Positions 1 through 9,875 of a stretch of DNA of 64,000 nt are shown one piece after another (the first letter of the stretch is position 1; each line of letters opens with the position of its first letter). The notes under the pieces were generated by a model. It saw nothing but the letters and a program-made list of their open reading frames with translations, was not told where the DNA came from and searched no databases. This DNA is from Emcibacteraceae bacterium (lineage in GTDB: Bacteria; Pseudomonadota; Alphaproteobacteria; Sphingomonadales; Emcibacteraceae): contig JAJFIR010000031.1 of assembly GCA_021774795.1 (NCBI GenBank), forward strand, positions 496,001 to 560,000, given 5' to 3'. The position numbers and the translations under genes were made by a program.

Positions 1-963
1 TGCAATAAATGCCATACCGCCGCCAGCACCGCTTGCAAGTATTGCGATGCCAATGGCGGATAATAATACACAAATCATTGCCACTCTTGGTGCAAAGTAT
101 TTATCAAGCAATAGCCCTATACTTGCTCGTGATACGATAATGGTTATTCCCAATGTAGAAAAAACAAGTGCGGCGGTGGCGGCGTCCATACCCCGATCAT
201 TGAGCAACGGCACAAAATGAGGCATTAATCCGTAAAGGCAAAGAGAAAGTAGCACAAAAATCAAATAGAGTAGCCAGAATGTTTTTAGCTTTAAAACCTG
301 GGACAAAGTTAACGTTATATCTTCATCTTGTGTTATCACTTCACCTTCGGTATCACCATCTTGTCGTAAATTCATGTCTGCCGGTTTATTGCGTACCACT
401 AGTAATATAAGTGGCATAGACAAAACCAGTACAATTGCAGCGAGGGCGTAATACCCATACCGCCAACCAAAATCATCAATTAAGTACTGAAGCATTGGCG
501 GCACATAGGTATAACCAAGGCCACCACCGGCCATGGTTATTCCAAAAGCGAGACCCCGCCGTTTGTTAAACCACGCGCTTATGATACGCAAGTAGGAGAC
601 GGCTGCGGATCCGGCGGTCAAAGAGCCAATCAGAAAAAAGATAAAATAGAGATGCCAAAGCTCCGAGACAAAAAGTGGAATGGTGGCGAGCAGAGAACCA
701 AAAATTAAAATTGACGGGATTAATATTTCCTTAGCACCGTAACGGTCAACCATTCTGCCGACAACGGGCGTAGCGAAGAACTGGACTACCGTGAATATTA
801 AAAGAGCGAGGCTGATTTGTGTTCTATCCCAGTTAAACTCGACGGATAGTGGTATCATAAAGAGGCTCATAGCCCCGAATGCGAATTGGCCAGGGCTGGC
901 TGAAAAACCAATGATAGAAGCGGCGACGACCCACCAACCATAAAATAATTTGGGAATTTTCAT
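1..963 (-). CDS. MFS transporter (truncated by window start)
   Basis: Reverse-strand translation begins MKIPKLFYGWWVVAASIIGFSASPGQFAFGAMSLFMIPLSVEF and has multiple TM helices plus a VGRMVDRYGAK loop typical of MFS. Open to the window edge. Confidence 0.85.
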   Translation of the reverse strand, partial: MKIPKLFYGWWVVAASIIGFSASPGQFAFGAMSLFMIPLSVEFNWDRTQISLALLIFTVVQFFATPVVGRMVDRYGAKEILIPSILIFGSLLATIPLFVSELWHLYFIFFLIGSLTAGSAAVSYLRIISAWFNKRRGLAFGITMAGGGLGYTYVPPMLQYLIDDFGWRYGYYALAAIVLVLSMPLILLVVRNKPADMNLRQDGDTEGEVITQDEDITLTLSQVLKLKTFWLLYLIFVLLSLCLYGLMPHFVPLLNDRGMDAATAALVFSTLGITIIVSRASIGLLLDKYFAPRVAMICVLLSAIGIAILASGAGGGMAFIA

Positions 964-1144
964 TGTTTTTCCAGTTTTTATTATATTTCCCGTATCCATT
1001 TTTTTTAGCACGCCGTTTTAATGACTACAAGTAATCAATAATTGCGCGCCATTTGAAATATTTTAAACTTGCCACATCGTGTTTATATGGTGATGATCAA
1101 AATATAGATCGCAACAACAATGAGGGCTGACTTTCAGGGAAAGA

Positions 1145-4100
1145 ATGCAGGAAAATCAATTTCATCTATTTAAGACAAAAAGATTTATGCCACTTTTTAT
1201 AACGCAATTTCTTGGTGCATTTAATGATAATGTATTCAAGAATGCTCTGGTCGTTTTGATAACCTACGATGTTGGTATTCGTGCCGGACTGGATCCTGCT
1301 CTTTTGGTTTTGATCGCGGCAGGTATTTTCATTTTGCCTTTTTTCCTCTTTTCGGCGATGGCGGGCCAATATGCTGACAAGCTAGAAAAATCAGCCATGA
1401 TCAGTAAAATAAAGCTTGTAGAAATAGTTTTGATGTTGCTTGCCACAGCGGGCTTCTTTATCGGTAACCTCTATTTATTGATGATGGTCTTGTTCTTAAC
1501 GGGTGTTCAATCGACTTTTTTTGGCCCCATTAAGTACGGTATTTTGCCCGATCATTTGGAAGAATACGAACTTATCGGTGGTAATGGGCTTATTGAAATG
1601 GGGACTTTCCTCGCCATTCTTCTAGGTACAATATTAGGGGGGCTGCTCATTCTAACGGACTATGGGATTGAAATCGTTTCATTGCTATTGTTGCTAATGT
1701 CAGTCACCGGTTACTTGGCCAGCAAAAAAATACCCGAGGCGCCTGGTGCGGCACCTGACTTAAAGATTAATTATAATTTTTTCAATGAGACAATAAACAT
1801 AATTGGTAAAGCACATGCGAAAAGCCGGGTGTTTCTGTCGATATTGGGTATTTCGTGGTTTTGGTTATACGGTGCTACTTATCTGGCACAGTTTCCAACC
1901 TTTGCCAATGAAGTGCTAGGGTCAAACGAAGAAGTCGTGACATTATTGCTTTGCACTTTTTCAATTGGTATAGGCATTGGATCGCTTATTTGTAATAAGC
2001 TGGTGAAGGGAATGGTGACAGCACGATTTGTGCCGCTTGCGTCCCTGATGATGACCATATTTAGTGTTGATCTTTATTTCGCGAGTCTGGATGTGGTAAA
2101 GCCGATATTAAGCGTGGTCGGTGAATTAAATGGAGCGAGAGAATTTCTCTCTGAACCAAGAAATTGGCGGGTTGTAGCTGATTTGCTGGGGATCGCTGTG
2201 GCAGGCGGTATATATATCGTTCCACTTTATACGATAATGCAAACCGAAAGTGATGTTAAGGAACGTTCGCGGATTATAGCTGCAAATAACATCCTAAACG
2301 CATTATTTATGGTCGGGTCTGCCATCGGTAGTATGTTGCTTTTAATGCTGGATTTTTCGCTTCCGGAAATATTTTTGACCATCGCCATCGCAAATGGCTT
2401 TGTGGCACTTTATATATGCCAATTGCTGCCGCAAGATTTGGTTCAATCAATTATTCGTGCGATATTAAGAACACTTTACCGGGTTGAAATAACGGGTCTT
2501 GAAAATTACCGAAATGCTGGTTCAAAAACAGTAATAATAGCCAATCACACTTCTTTTCTGGATGGGCTTTTGCTTGGTGCCTTTCTGCCGGACACATTAA
2601 CCTTTGCCATCAATACGCATATTGCTGAAAAGTGGTGGGCAAAGCTTGCCTTTGCGTTCTTTGATCTGTTCGCCATCGATCCCACCAATCCTATGGCGAC
2701 AAAAGCCATGGTGAGGACCGTTCAGAGCGGGCGACGCTGCGTCATCTTTCCTGAAGGTCGGATAACCATGACGGGGGCGTTGATGAAAGTATATGAAGGC
2801 CCGGGCGCGATTGCTTACCTCGCGGGGGCACCGCTTCTACCTATTCGTATTGAAGGCGCGGATAAAACACGTTTTTCAAGACTTAAAGGTATCGTCCGTC
2901 AGCGCAGGTTTCCAAAAATTACACTAAACATTCAAGAGCCGGTGATATTTGACGTACCGGAAGGCTTAAATGCGCGTGCCCGCCGCGCGTGGATCGGTCG
3001 TGAAATGTATGACGTAATGTCCAATGTCATATTTAACACCAGCAATACCGATCAAACATTGTTCCATGCGTTGCTTGACGCGAATGAAATGCATGGGGGG
3101 AAGCATGAAATACTGGAAGATGTCGAGCGCGCGCCAATCAACTATAAAAAACTGATTTTGGGAAGTTTTGTTATGGGGCGTAAAATAGCGCAGGTAACTG
3201 AGCACGGTGAGAAAGTTGGCGTTATGTTGCCCAATTCGGTTGGTGGGGTGGTCACGTTCTTTGCGCTGCTCGCTTACGGAAGGGTTCCGGCAATGCTTAA
3301 CTTTTCGACAGGCCCTGGTAATATGATTACGGCATCAAAAGCGGCTGTGATAAAAACAATATTAACGTCAAAACGTTTCATTGAACTTGGTCAGTTAGAA
3401 GAAAGTGCAGAAGCACTAAAGGAGCATGCTCAAATAATTTATCTTGAAGATGTTCGCGAAGCCATCGGATTTAAAGATAAACTATTTGGGTTTTTCGCAG
3501 CACTTTGGCCGCATTTTATTCATAATCAATTGGCAAATAAACCAAAACCACATGATGACGCTGTTATTTTATTTACCTCTGGCTCCGAAGGAACGCCAAA
3601 AGGGGTGGTGTTAAGTCATAAAAACATTCAGTCCAATCGCTATCAGCTCAGCGCACGTGTGGATTTTACGCCCAGCGACCGCGTATTTAATGCGCTTCCA
3701 ATCTTTCATTCGTTTGGTTTAACCGGCGGTTTGTTATTACCCATATTGTCGGGTCTTAAAATTTTTCTATATCCGTCGCCCCTTCACTACCGAATTGTGC
3801 CTGAATTGGTCTATGATACCAATGCGACCATAATGTTTGGTACAGATACATTTTTGGGCGGGTATGCACGCTTTGCACATCCCTATGATTTCTATTCTAT
3901 GCGGTATGTTTTTGCCGGTGCGGAAAAACTAAAACCGGAAACCAGAACTCTTTGGGCAGAACGTTTCGGGGTTCGCATATTAGAAGGTTACGGTGCCACA
4001 GAAACGTCGCCGGTGCTTTCCACCAATACCGCCATGCAAGCCAAAGGCGGCACCGTTGGCCGCCTGATGCCGGGTATTGAATATAAACTGGAAGATGTCC

Positions 4101-4585
4101 CTGGTATTGATGAGGGCGGCAAACTTGTCGTACGGGGACCGAATGTGATGACAGGTTACCTGCGTGCCGAAAATCCGGGGGTTATAGAAGAGCCGGAGGA
4201 TGGTTGGTATGATACAGGGGATATTGTTGAAATTGATGAAGAAGGATATATCAAAATAGCGGGCCGGGTGAAACGGTTTGCCAAGATTGCCGGTGAGATG
4301 GTATCGCTGACAGCGGTAGAAGTTGTAGTCGACGGCCTTTGGCCGGATGCCGAGCACGCGGTTGTAGCACTCCCTGACCCCAAAAAGGGTGAACAACTTA
4401 TTCTTGTGACTACATATACTCAGGCTACAAAAGAAGAGGTGCGGGAAGCCATCAGAGCGGATGGTCATTCCGATCTCCTAACACCAAAAACCATCATATT
4501 TGTTGATAAAATGCTGGTACTTGGAACTGGAAAAACTGATTATGTTAGCGTCCGGACAATGATTGAGAACCAGGGGAACGGATAA
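1145..4585 (+). CDS. aas: Aas-type fusion: MFS (LplT-like) + PlsC acyltransferase + AMP-binding acyl-ACP/CoA synthetase
   Basis: 1146 aa. N-terminal MFS helices, PlsC motifs NHTSFLDG and FPEGR, AMP-binding motif LFTSGSEGTPKGV. Confidence 0.88.
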   Translation: MQENQFHLFKTKRFMPLFITQFLGAFNDNVFKNALVVLITYDVGIRAGLDPALLVLIAAGIFILPFFLFSAMAGQYADKLEKSAMISKIKLVEIVLMLLATAGFFIGNLYLLMMVLFLTGVQSTFFGPIKYGILPDHLEEYELIGGNGLIEMGTFLAILLGTILGGLLILTDYGIEIVSLLLLLMSVTGYLASKKIPEAPGAAPDLKINYNFFNETINIIGKAHAKSRVFLSILGISWFWLYGATYLAQFPTFANEVLGSNEEVVTLLLCTFSIGIGIGSLICNKLVKGMVTARFVPLASLMMTIFSVDLYFASLDVVKPILSVVGELNGAREFLSEPRNWRVVADLLGIAVAGGIYIVPLYTIMQTESDVKERSRIIAANNILNALFMVGSAIGSMLLLMLDFSLPEIFLTIAIANGFVALYICQLLPQDLVQSIIRAILRTLYRVEITGLENYRNAGSKTVIIANHTSFLDGLLLGAFLPDTLTFAINTHIAEKWWAKLAFAFFDLFAIDPTNPMATKAMVRTVQSGRRCVIFPEGRITMTGALMKVYEGPGAIAYLAGAPLLPIRIEGADKTRFSRLKGIVRQRRFPKITLNIQEPVIFDVPEGLNARARRAWIGREMYDVMSNVIFNTSNTDQTLFHALLDANEMHGGKHEILEDVERAPINYKKLILGSFVMGRKIAQVTEHGEKVGVMLPNSVGGVVTFFALLAYGRVPAMLNFSTGPGNMITASKAAVIKTILTSKRFIELGQLEESAEALKEHAQIIYLEDVREAIGFKDKLFGFFAALWPHFIHNQLANKPKPHDDAVILFTSGSEGTPKGVVLSHKNIQSNRYQLSARVDFTPSDRVFNALPIFHSFGLTGGLLLPILSGLKIFLYPSPLHYRIVPELVYDTNATIMFGTDTFLGGYARFAHPYDFYSMRYVFAGAEKLKPETRTLWAERFGVRILEGYGATETSPVLSTNTAMQAKGGTVGRLMPGIEYKLEDVPGIDEGGKLVVRGPNVMTGYLRAENPGVIEEPEDGWYDTGDIVEIDEEGYIKIAGRVKRFAKIAGEMVSLTAVEVVVDGLWPDAEHAVVALPDPKKGEQLILVTTYTQATKEEVREAIRADGHSDLLTPKTIIFVDKMLVLGTGKTDYVSVRTMIENQGNG

Positions 4586-4624
4586 CGTAATTATCGATAA
4601 TTATTTGTGAGCTATTTTGAGTAA

Positions 4625-4658
4625 ACCCTGTTAGGGTCCGACAAAAGAAAAACAGGGT
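4625..4658 (+). promoter_or_regulatory. Candidate 5'UTR switch with mutually exclusive hairpins
   Basis: ACCCT-GTT-AGGGT (4625-4637) competes with ACCCTGTT (4625-4632) pairing to AACAGGGT (4651-4658), which overlaps the only SD-like AGGG before ATG 4667. Confidence 0.35.
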
Positions 4659-4666
4659 AAAGCAAG

Positions 4667-5866
4667 ATGGACGAAATAAACGCCAAGAAATCAAAGTTGG
4701 CTCTGCTCTATATGGCTATTATTATGGCTTTCGTGTTCTCAGGTTGGAATGCGATGCTCAATAATTTTACTGTTGAAAAAGCCTTCTTTACAGGATCAGA
4801 TATGGGCGACCTTCAGTCTGTTCGTGAAATTCCGGGTTTTTTAGCGTTTTCAGCGGTGTTTGTTTTATTTTTTATCCGCGAACAAACTTTTGCGACCATC
4901 TCGCTGGCACTCCTGTGTATCGGCGTGCTCGTTACAGGGTATTTTCCAACGAAGTATGGTTTGATCGCGACGACTTTATTAATGTCTATCGGGTTTCATT
5001 ATTTTGAAACCATTAACAGCAGCCTTAGCCTGCAGTGGCTTGCCAAAGAAGACGCCCCTGCATTTTTAGGGAAGGTCATCGGATACGGTTCATTCGCGTC
5101 TCTGGTTGCGTATGGAACTATATGGCTTCTCTATACACAACTTCAGTTCGATTACGTTGTTTTATACAGCGTTTTTGGTGCTGTTGGGTTGGCGATGGTT
5201 GTGCATCTATGGTGGCTATTTCCAAAATTTGAAACCGTTATTCCGCAGCGAAAGCACCTGTTTCTAAAGAAAAGATACTGGGTTTATTATGTTCTAACTT
5301 TTTTGAAAGGTGCTAGAAGGCAGATATTTATGGTATTTGCGGCCTTTTTACTGGTTGAGAAATTTGGTTATAGTCTTGATGAAGTGGTGGCGCTGTTGCT
5401 TGTCAATAAAGCGGCGAACTTATTCATAGCCCCTCTCATCGGGAAAATAATTGAAAAAGTTGGTGAGCGCAGAGCCCTGACAATTGAATATATCGGTCTT
5501 GTAGGGGTTTTTGTCGGTTATGCGGTGGTTGAAAGTGCGCTGGTGGCTGCCGGTTTATTTATCCTGGATCATTTATTTTTTGCCATGGCCATTGGCATAA
5601 AGACTTATTTTCAAAAAATTGCCGATCGCGAGGATATGGCAGCGACAGCGAGTGTTAGCTTCACAATAGATCATATTGCGTCGGTAATCATTCCGGTGAC
5701 ATTTGGTTATGTCTGGATGTATGACCCGTCGCTTGTGTTTTATGCTGGCGCGGGATTTGCAGTCCTGTCTTTGGTTGCATCCAACTTAATCCCGAGATCG
5801 CCTGCTCCCGGGAACGAATTTATTTGGTCAGCAAAAAAACGAACTTCTGAAACTATTGTTCCATAA
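4667..5866 (+). CDS. MFS-type membrane transporter
   Basis: 399 aa, about 12 predicted TM segments. Confidence 0.75.
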   Translation: MDEINAKKSKLALLYMAIIMAFVFSGWNAMLNNFTVEKAFFTGSDMGDLQSVREIPGFLAFSAVFVLFFIREQTFATISLALLCIGVLVTGYFPTKYGLIATTLLMSIGFHYFETINSSLSLQWLAKEDAPAFLGKVIGYGSFASLVAYGTIWLLYTQLQFDYVVLYSVFGAVGLAMVVHLWWLFPKFETVIPQRKHLFLKKRYWVYYVLTFLKGARRQIFMVFAAFLLVEKFGYSLDEVVALLLVNKAANLFIAPLIGKIIEKVGERRALTIEYIGLVGVFVGYAVVESALVAAGLFILDHLFFAMAIGIKTYFQKIADREDMAATASVSFTIDHIASVIIPVTFGYVWMYDPSLVFYAGAGFAVLSLVASNLIPRSPAPGNEFIWSAKKRTSETIVP

Positions 5867-7355
5867 CGATGATTTTTAAACGCTGACCATTTGTTAATTT
5901 CTGCCCTTCTTTAAGGCCGTTTAGAGCAACAAAACGTTCAACTTTATAGTCTTCAAAAGCCATTATATTTGCAATGCTTTCAATAGTGTCATTTGATTGG
6001 ACCGTTACAATTCTTAATTTGCGGCCTTTTATCTGGTCGGCTTCAGTCTGGCTGATTTTATCGAAGCTATAAGACATGCGTTGGAGGCTTGCGGAAAGGC
6101 TCTCATATTTGGATTGTGGCGTAAGCATAAGGAATTGGTAGGCATTTTCACCTGAATGTTGGATCGCGACAAGCCGCGCAATGTAGTTGACATTGTTGAT
6201 GGTTGTGGTTGCGTATCCGGTCACGGCATTCATATCGTTCACTTTGATATCCTGAACACCTTCCATCGGTTTTTTGATTTCATAGGCTTCCCAAATCTTT
6301 CTGCCGTATTCACGAATTGTCATATCTTTCATACTAGCACCAGAAAAAATGACGACACTGCCTTCTGCGGCACCTGTGCCTTTGGCCAAAACAGCTTCGG
6401 CTGAGTTCTGTAATACGTAATTCTCTGGGGCAGTGAATTTTAATTTCATCACGGGATGAACAAACTCGCGTCCTTTAATAACGCCTTGTTTCGGATCATC
6501 GCCCCACATCATGCCATCAATGGTATTATAAAATACACTTTGATTGCGGTTGCGCGAATTTTGCGGGATTTGAGTTTGTGATGCGGCACTGAACGCTCTT
6601 GTCACCCTGTCTTGGGTATTTGGATGGGTAGAAAAAAAATCAGACTGCACCGGCTCTCCAGCCCGGTCGGCCAGTATTAATTGCAATTTATGGTCGGCGT
6701 CGAGCGAACTTAACATATCCGCCGCCGCATACGGATCGTACCCTGCGCGACTTGAATAGCGAACACCCAGTTCGTCAGATTGGTATTCCTGATTACGGGA
6801 ATAGCTCATAAGATATACTTGAGCACCCTGATTTAAGCTGTTGGCAACGGCACTATCACCGGACGCGACCCCTAAAACAGCGGCACCAAGCCCGGCCAAC
6901 ATTTGATTATTATATCTTTTTGCGGAGTGGCGAGCCGTGACATGTCCGATTTCATGGCCGACGACTGACGCCAAGGCAGATTCGCTATTGACCATAGATA
7001 ATATACCACGTGTGACGTATACATAACCGCCAGGTAGCGCGAACGCGTTAACAAGTGGTGTATCAAGCACCGTAAAAGTAAATGGATAGTCCTTTAATTC
7101 GGAATTGGCGACAAGTCTTTGACCCAAATTATTAACATACTGGTTTACTTTTTCATCCTTATAAGTGCCACCATTTTGTTGCAAAATGCCCGGATGAGCT
7201 TCCTTCCCAATTGATAGTTCTTTTGCCGGGCTCATAAAGGGTGTGAAGTCCCGTTGACCAGTAGCAGGGTTAATCGTGGTGCAGCTTTGCAAGAAAAGTG
7301 GCATAATAATTAGCAATGCTGTGGAAAGTGACTTATTGTATATTTTAGACCACAT
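5853..7355 (-). CDS. M48 family metalloprotease lipoprotein with C-terminal LysM-like region
   Basis: Lipobox LFLQSC, zinc motif GHEIGHVTARH, C-terminal VQSNDTIESIANIMAF...LNGLKEGQKLTNGQRLKII. Confidence 0.88.
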   Translation of the reverse strand: MWSKIYNKSLSTALLIIMPLFLQSCTTINPATGQRDFTPFMSPAKELSIGKEAHPGILQQNGGTYKDEKVNQYVNNLGQRLVANSELKDYPFTFTVLDTPLVNAFALPGGYVYVTRGILSMVNSESALASVVGHEIGHVTARHSAKRYNNQMLAGLGAAVLGVASGDSAVANSLNQGAQVYLMSYSRNQEYQSDELGVRYSSRAGYDPYAAADMLSSLDADHKLQLILADRAGEPVQSDFFSTHPNTQDRVTRAFSAASQTQIPQNSRNRNQSVFYNTIDGMMWGDDPKQGVIKGREFVHPVMKLKFTAPENYVLQNSAEAVLAKGTGAAEGSVVIFSGASMKDMTIREYGRKIWEAYEIKKPMEGVQDIKVNDMNAVTGYATTTINNVNYIARLVAIQHSGENAYQFLMLTPQSKYESLSASLQRMSYSFDKISQTEADQIKGRKLRIVTVQSNDTIESIANIMAFEDYKVERFVALNGLKEGQKLTNGQRLKIIVMEQ

Positions 7356-7359
7356 TTAA

Positions 7360-8181
7360 TTACTCCCTTATATCTATGACCAATTGTTCCGGATGGGTTA
7401 GATTGATGGACGGGCCATTATAATATTTTAGCCAGCCACGAACAATTATATTTTTACCTTTTAAATTAGCCAAATTTATGTCCTTTTTTTCGAACATTTT
7501 TTTAACTCGGCCGGACACAACAATCGTGAAGTCAGTCTTATAATCTTCTCCAAAATTAAGATAAGTATTACTTCTTACGGTGGCGACATCAACAACTTTC
7601 CCGGAAATTAATTGAAAACTATTGGTAAATCTGCCGCTATTTTCCTGCGGCTTTATTTCGTAAAAATTTAACCTCCAAATGCCTTGTAATTGTTCTTTCG
7701 CCTCATTTTCTTCTGCGAGCATTTCATGAACAATGGCTCTATTGTCATCGAAACTATACACGCGTGCCATACCGTTTTTTAGCATTTCACCCTGTATCCA
7801 AGTGCCATCATTTAAAAATAGATGCGCTAGCACTCGACCATATCGATCCATTTTTCGCCCGCCGTAATATAACGTCACCTCTTTGTTCAGCACCATATCG
7901 CTTAAGGCATTTTTTGCTTCGTAACCAAGGGGCCACTCTTTGAAGTCTTTGCGGCTCAAAGCTATTTTAGGTGACTGAATACCGACAAGGCGTACTGTTA
8001 TCTTGTTATCGAGAACCAGAGTATCGCCGTCAATAATTTCTACTACTTTCGAATTGAAGAAATCTTCTTTTTCAGGTTTCAATTGGTTTTTGATTTGCTC
8101 AACATCATAAGCCAGGGATGATTTCACTTGCCCCAGAAACATCAATATAAAAAGCAAAAATAGTCGCATGCCCTTTATCAT
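7360..8181 (-). CDS. Thermonuclease (SNase-like) family protein
   Basis: Signal peptide; VVEIIDGDTLVLDNKITVRLVGIQSPK; YGRVLAHLFLNDGTWIQGEMLKNGMARVY. Confidence 0.88.
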   Translation of the reverse strand: MIKGMRLFLLFILMFLGQVKSSLAYDVEQIKNQLKPEKEDFFNSKVVEIIDGDTLVLDNKITVRLVGIQSPKIALSRKDFKEWPLGYEAKNALSDMVLNKEVTLYYGGRKMDRYGRVLAHLFLNDGTWIQGEMLKNGMARVYSFDDNRAIVHEMLAEENEAKEQLQGIWRLNFYEIKPQENSGRFTNSFQLISGKVVDVATVRSNTYLNFGEDYKTDFTIVVSGRVKKMFEKKDINLANLKGKNIIVRGWLKYYNGPSINLTHPEQLVIDIRE

Positions 8182-8499
8182 AATGGTTCATTAAAAAAGA
8201 GCAATAATTTTGCATCACCTCTCAACTATTAAGAAAGATTACGGGCTTGTCTTCCTGCTGAAAATTCAGAAAAAGGTACCCAACTCACGGTCTGACCGTT
8301 AGCCCGGCTTAACGTTAGCTCTCCTTTCTTCTGTGGTTCTCAGCCGTTACCGGCATAAATAATGTTAATAATGATTATCAGAACGATTATTAAAAATTAA
8401 GGCTTTTATTTATATGGACCGATATTACGGAAATCTATACGATCTAATCTTGGTAATGGGCGAACACTCGATATATTTAACAGGAATTATGTAAGGAAT

Positions 8500-9399
8500 T
8501 TGGAATTGATTAGATCATTGATGAACATGATAGCGGCAATAACAATATGCTTTATTGTAACTGCCCCAAACGCATATAGCGCAGATACTAAAGAGGAGTT
8601 TTTGAAATTTCAACAAGCGGCTATGGCAAGCAGCGTCGTAAATAAAGATACTACTAATGAATTTTATAAGCGCTCATTCGAGTATTGGATGGCAAATACG
8701 ATAGCCTATAACGACTCGCCACAAGATTTTAAGGAAATTATGGAACTTTACCATCAGAACCAGGCGAAATACAAACGAGACAGAGCTATAAGAATAGACC
8801 GCTTTGAAAGCACAATTGAAAATTATCGAAGGTTTGATAAGAGAAATAGTTTAGCGCAAAATCCAATTCTTTTTGTCGGAAGTTCCAGCATTGTTTTTTG
8901 GGAAACATCGCAGTCTTTTCCTGAATATCCAGTTATCAACAGAGGGTTTGGCGGCGCAAGTCTTCCGGAAGTTCTTCATTATTACGATGATGTTATTAAA
9001 AAACATAACCCGTCCATCCTTGTGGTATACTGCGATATAGATGTCGAGCGGGGGGAAACACCCGAGTTTGCTGTGAATGCCTTTAAGCAACTGGTAAATA
9101 GGGTTGAATCGGATTTTCCTGAAATTGAAATAATGCTGCTTTCAATGAAACCGACGCTTATTGATGATGTGCTTGGCAAGACCGTCAGAAAGAATAAATT
9201 TATTACCAATGACCTGCTCGCGGCTTATTGCGCGGAGCAGGAAAACCGCCACTATGTTGATATTACCAGCGTGATGATCGAAGAAGGCGCGCGTTTGAAA
9301 GACGAAATTTTTATTGCTGACGGTATGCATATGAATAATCTTGGTTATACATTATGGAACCCGATTATTAAGGATAAAATTTCGAATATATTAAAATAG
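8500..9399 (+). CDS. SGNH/GDSL hydrolase family protein (TTG start)
   Basis: Signal peptide; FVGSSSIVFWE block I; terminal DGMHMNNLGYTLW (D..H). Confidence 0.78.
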   Translation: MELIRSLMNMIAAITICFIVTAPNAYSADTKEEFLKFQQAAMASSVVNKDTTNEFYKRSFEYWMANTIAYNDSPQDFKEIMELYHQNQAKYKRDRAIRIDRFESTIENYRRFDKRNSLAQNPILFVGSSSIVFWETSQSFPEYPVINRGFGGASLPEVLHYYDDVIKKHNPSILVVYCDIDVERGETPEFAVNAFKQLVNRVESDFPEIEIMLLSMKPTLIDDVLGKTVRKNKFITNDLLAAYCAEQENRHYVDITSVMIEEGARLKDEIFIADGMHMNNLGYTLWNPIIKDKISNILK

Positions 9400-9437
9400 G
9401 GACTAGACAATCTTAATTAATATAATCGCTAATCTAT

Positions 9438-9465
9438 TTGACAAACTTTGATTTAATGATACGGT
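9438..9465 (+). promoter_or_regulatory. Putative promoter P1 for micro-ORF 1 (TTGACA-N16-TACGGT)
   Basis: TTGACA 9438-9443, 16 nt spacer, TACGGT 9460-9465. The same layout is repeated at 9647-9674. Confidence 0.5.
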
Positions 9466-9507
9466 TTTTAGTTCATAAGTATTGTAATTAAAGTATAGGA
9501 GGCATAC

Positions 9508-9531
9508 ATGAGCGGCGCACAACCAGTATAA
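9508..9531 (+). CDS. Heptapeptide micro-ORF 1: MSGAQPV
   Basis: ATGAGCGGCGCACAACCAGTATAA, followed in frame by TAATAA. SD AGGAGG at 9497-9502, 5 nt spacing. Paralogous to micro-ORFs 2 and 3. Confidence 0.6.
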   Translation: MSGAQPV

Positions 9532-9568
9532 TAATAAGGCAAAATAATTTCGTATTTTAAATCAAAAT

Positions 9569-9617
9569 ATACATCCCGGATAAGTCGAGTGCGAAACTTG
9601 ATTTTTCCGGGATGTAT
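9569..9617 (+). terminator. Hairpin/terminator after micro-ORF 1
   Basis: Perfect 12-bp inverted repeat ATACATCCCGGA (9569-9580) / TCCGGGATGTAT (9606-9617), followed by TGTTTT. Confidence 0.65.
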
Positions 9618-9646
9618 TGTTTTGGAGGTTAAATTTATCCGTCAAT

Positions 9647-9674
9647 TTGACAAATATATAAAAAAGGCTACCCT
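9647..9674 (+). promoter_or_regulatory. Putative promoter P2 for micro-ORFs 2 and 3 (TTGACA-N16-TACCCT)
   Basis: TTGACA 9647-9652, 16 nt spacer, TACCCT 9669-9674. Distance to the ATG is 69 nt, against 70 nt for P1. Confidence 0.5.
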
Positions 9675-9715
9675 TTTAGAACGATAAATTACAATTTCAA
9701 TTATGGGAGTTTAAT

Positions 9716-9739
9716 ATGAGTGGTGCAAATGACGGCTAG
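9716..9739 (+). CDS. Heptapeptide micro-ORF 2: MSGANDG
   Basis: ATGAGTGGTGCAAATGACGGCTAG. SD GGGAG at 9705-9709, 6 nt spacing. Confidence 0.58.
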   Translation: MSGANDG

Positions 9740-9805
9740 GTTTGCCAAGATGATAATTTTATCATTTAAATAAAAGTATTTATAACAATAGTAGAGGAGA
9801 GTCTT

Positions 9806-9829
9806 ATGAGCGGCGGCAATAAAATATAA
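9806..9829 (+). CDS. Heptapeptide micro-ORF 3: MSGGNKI
   Basis: ATGAGCGGCGGCAATAAAATATAA. SD GAGGAG at 9794-9799, 6 nt spacing. Confidence 0.58.
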   Translation: MSGGNKI

Positions 9830-9875
9830 ATCAATAGGAAATCGGTTAAAGAATCGATTCTAAAGCTAAAAAAAC

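Noticed and set aside
3980-4468. 162-aa antisense ORF inside the aas gene
   Set aside because: No family motifs and fully inside a strongly supported sense CDS.
9508-9829. Micro-ORFs as a canonical microcin C locus
   Set aside because: Length matches MccA, but no ThiF/MccB-like enzyme, no MccC exporter and no terminal Asn codon are seen in this window.
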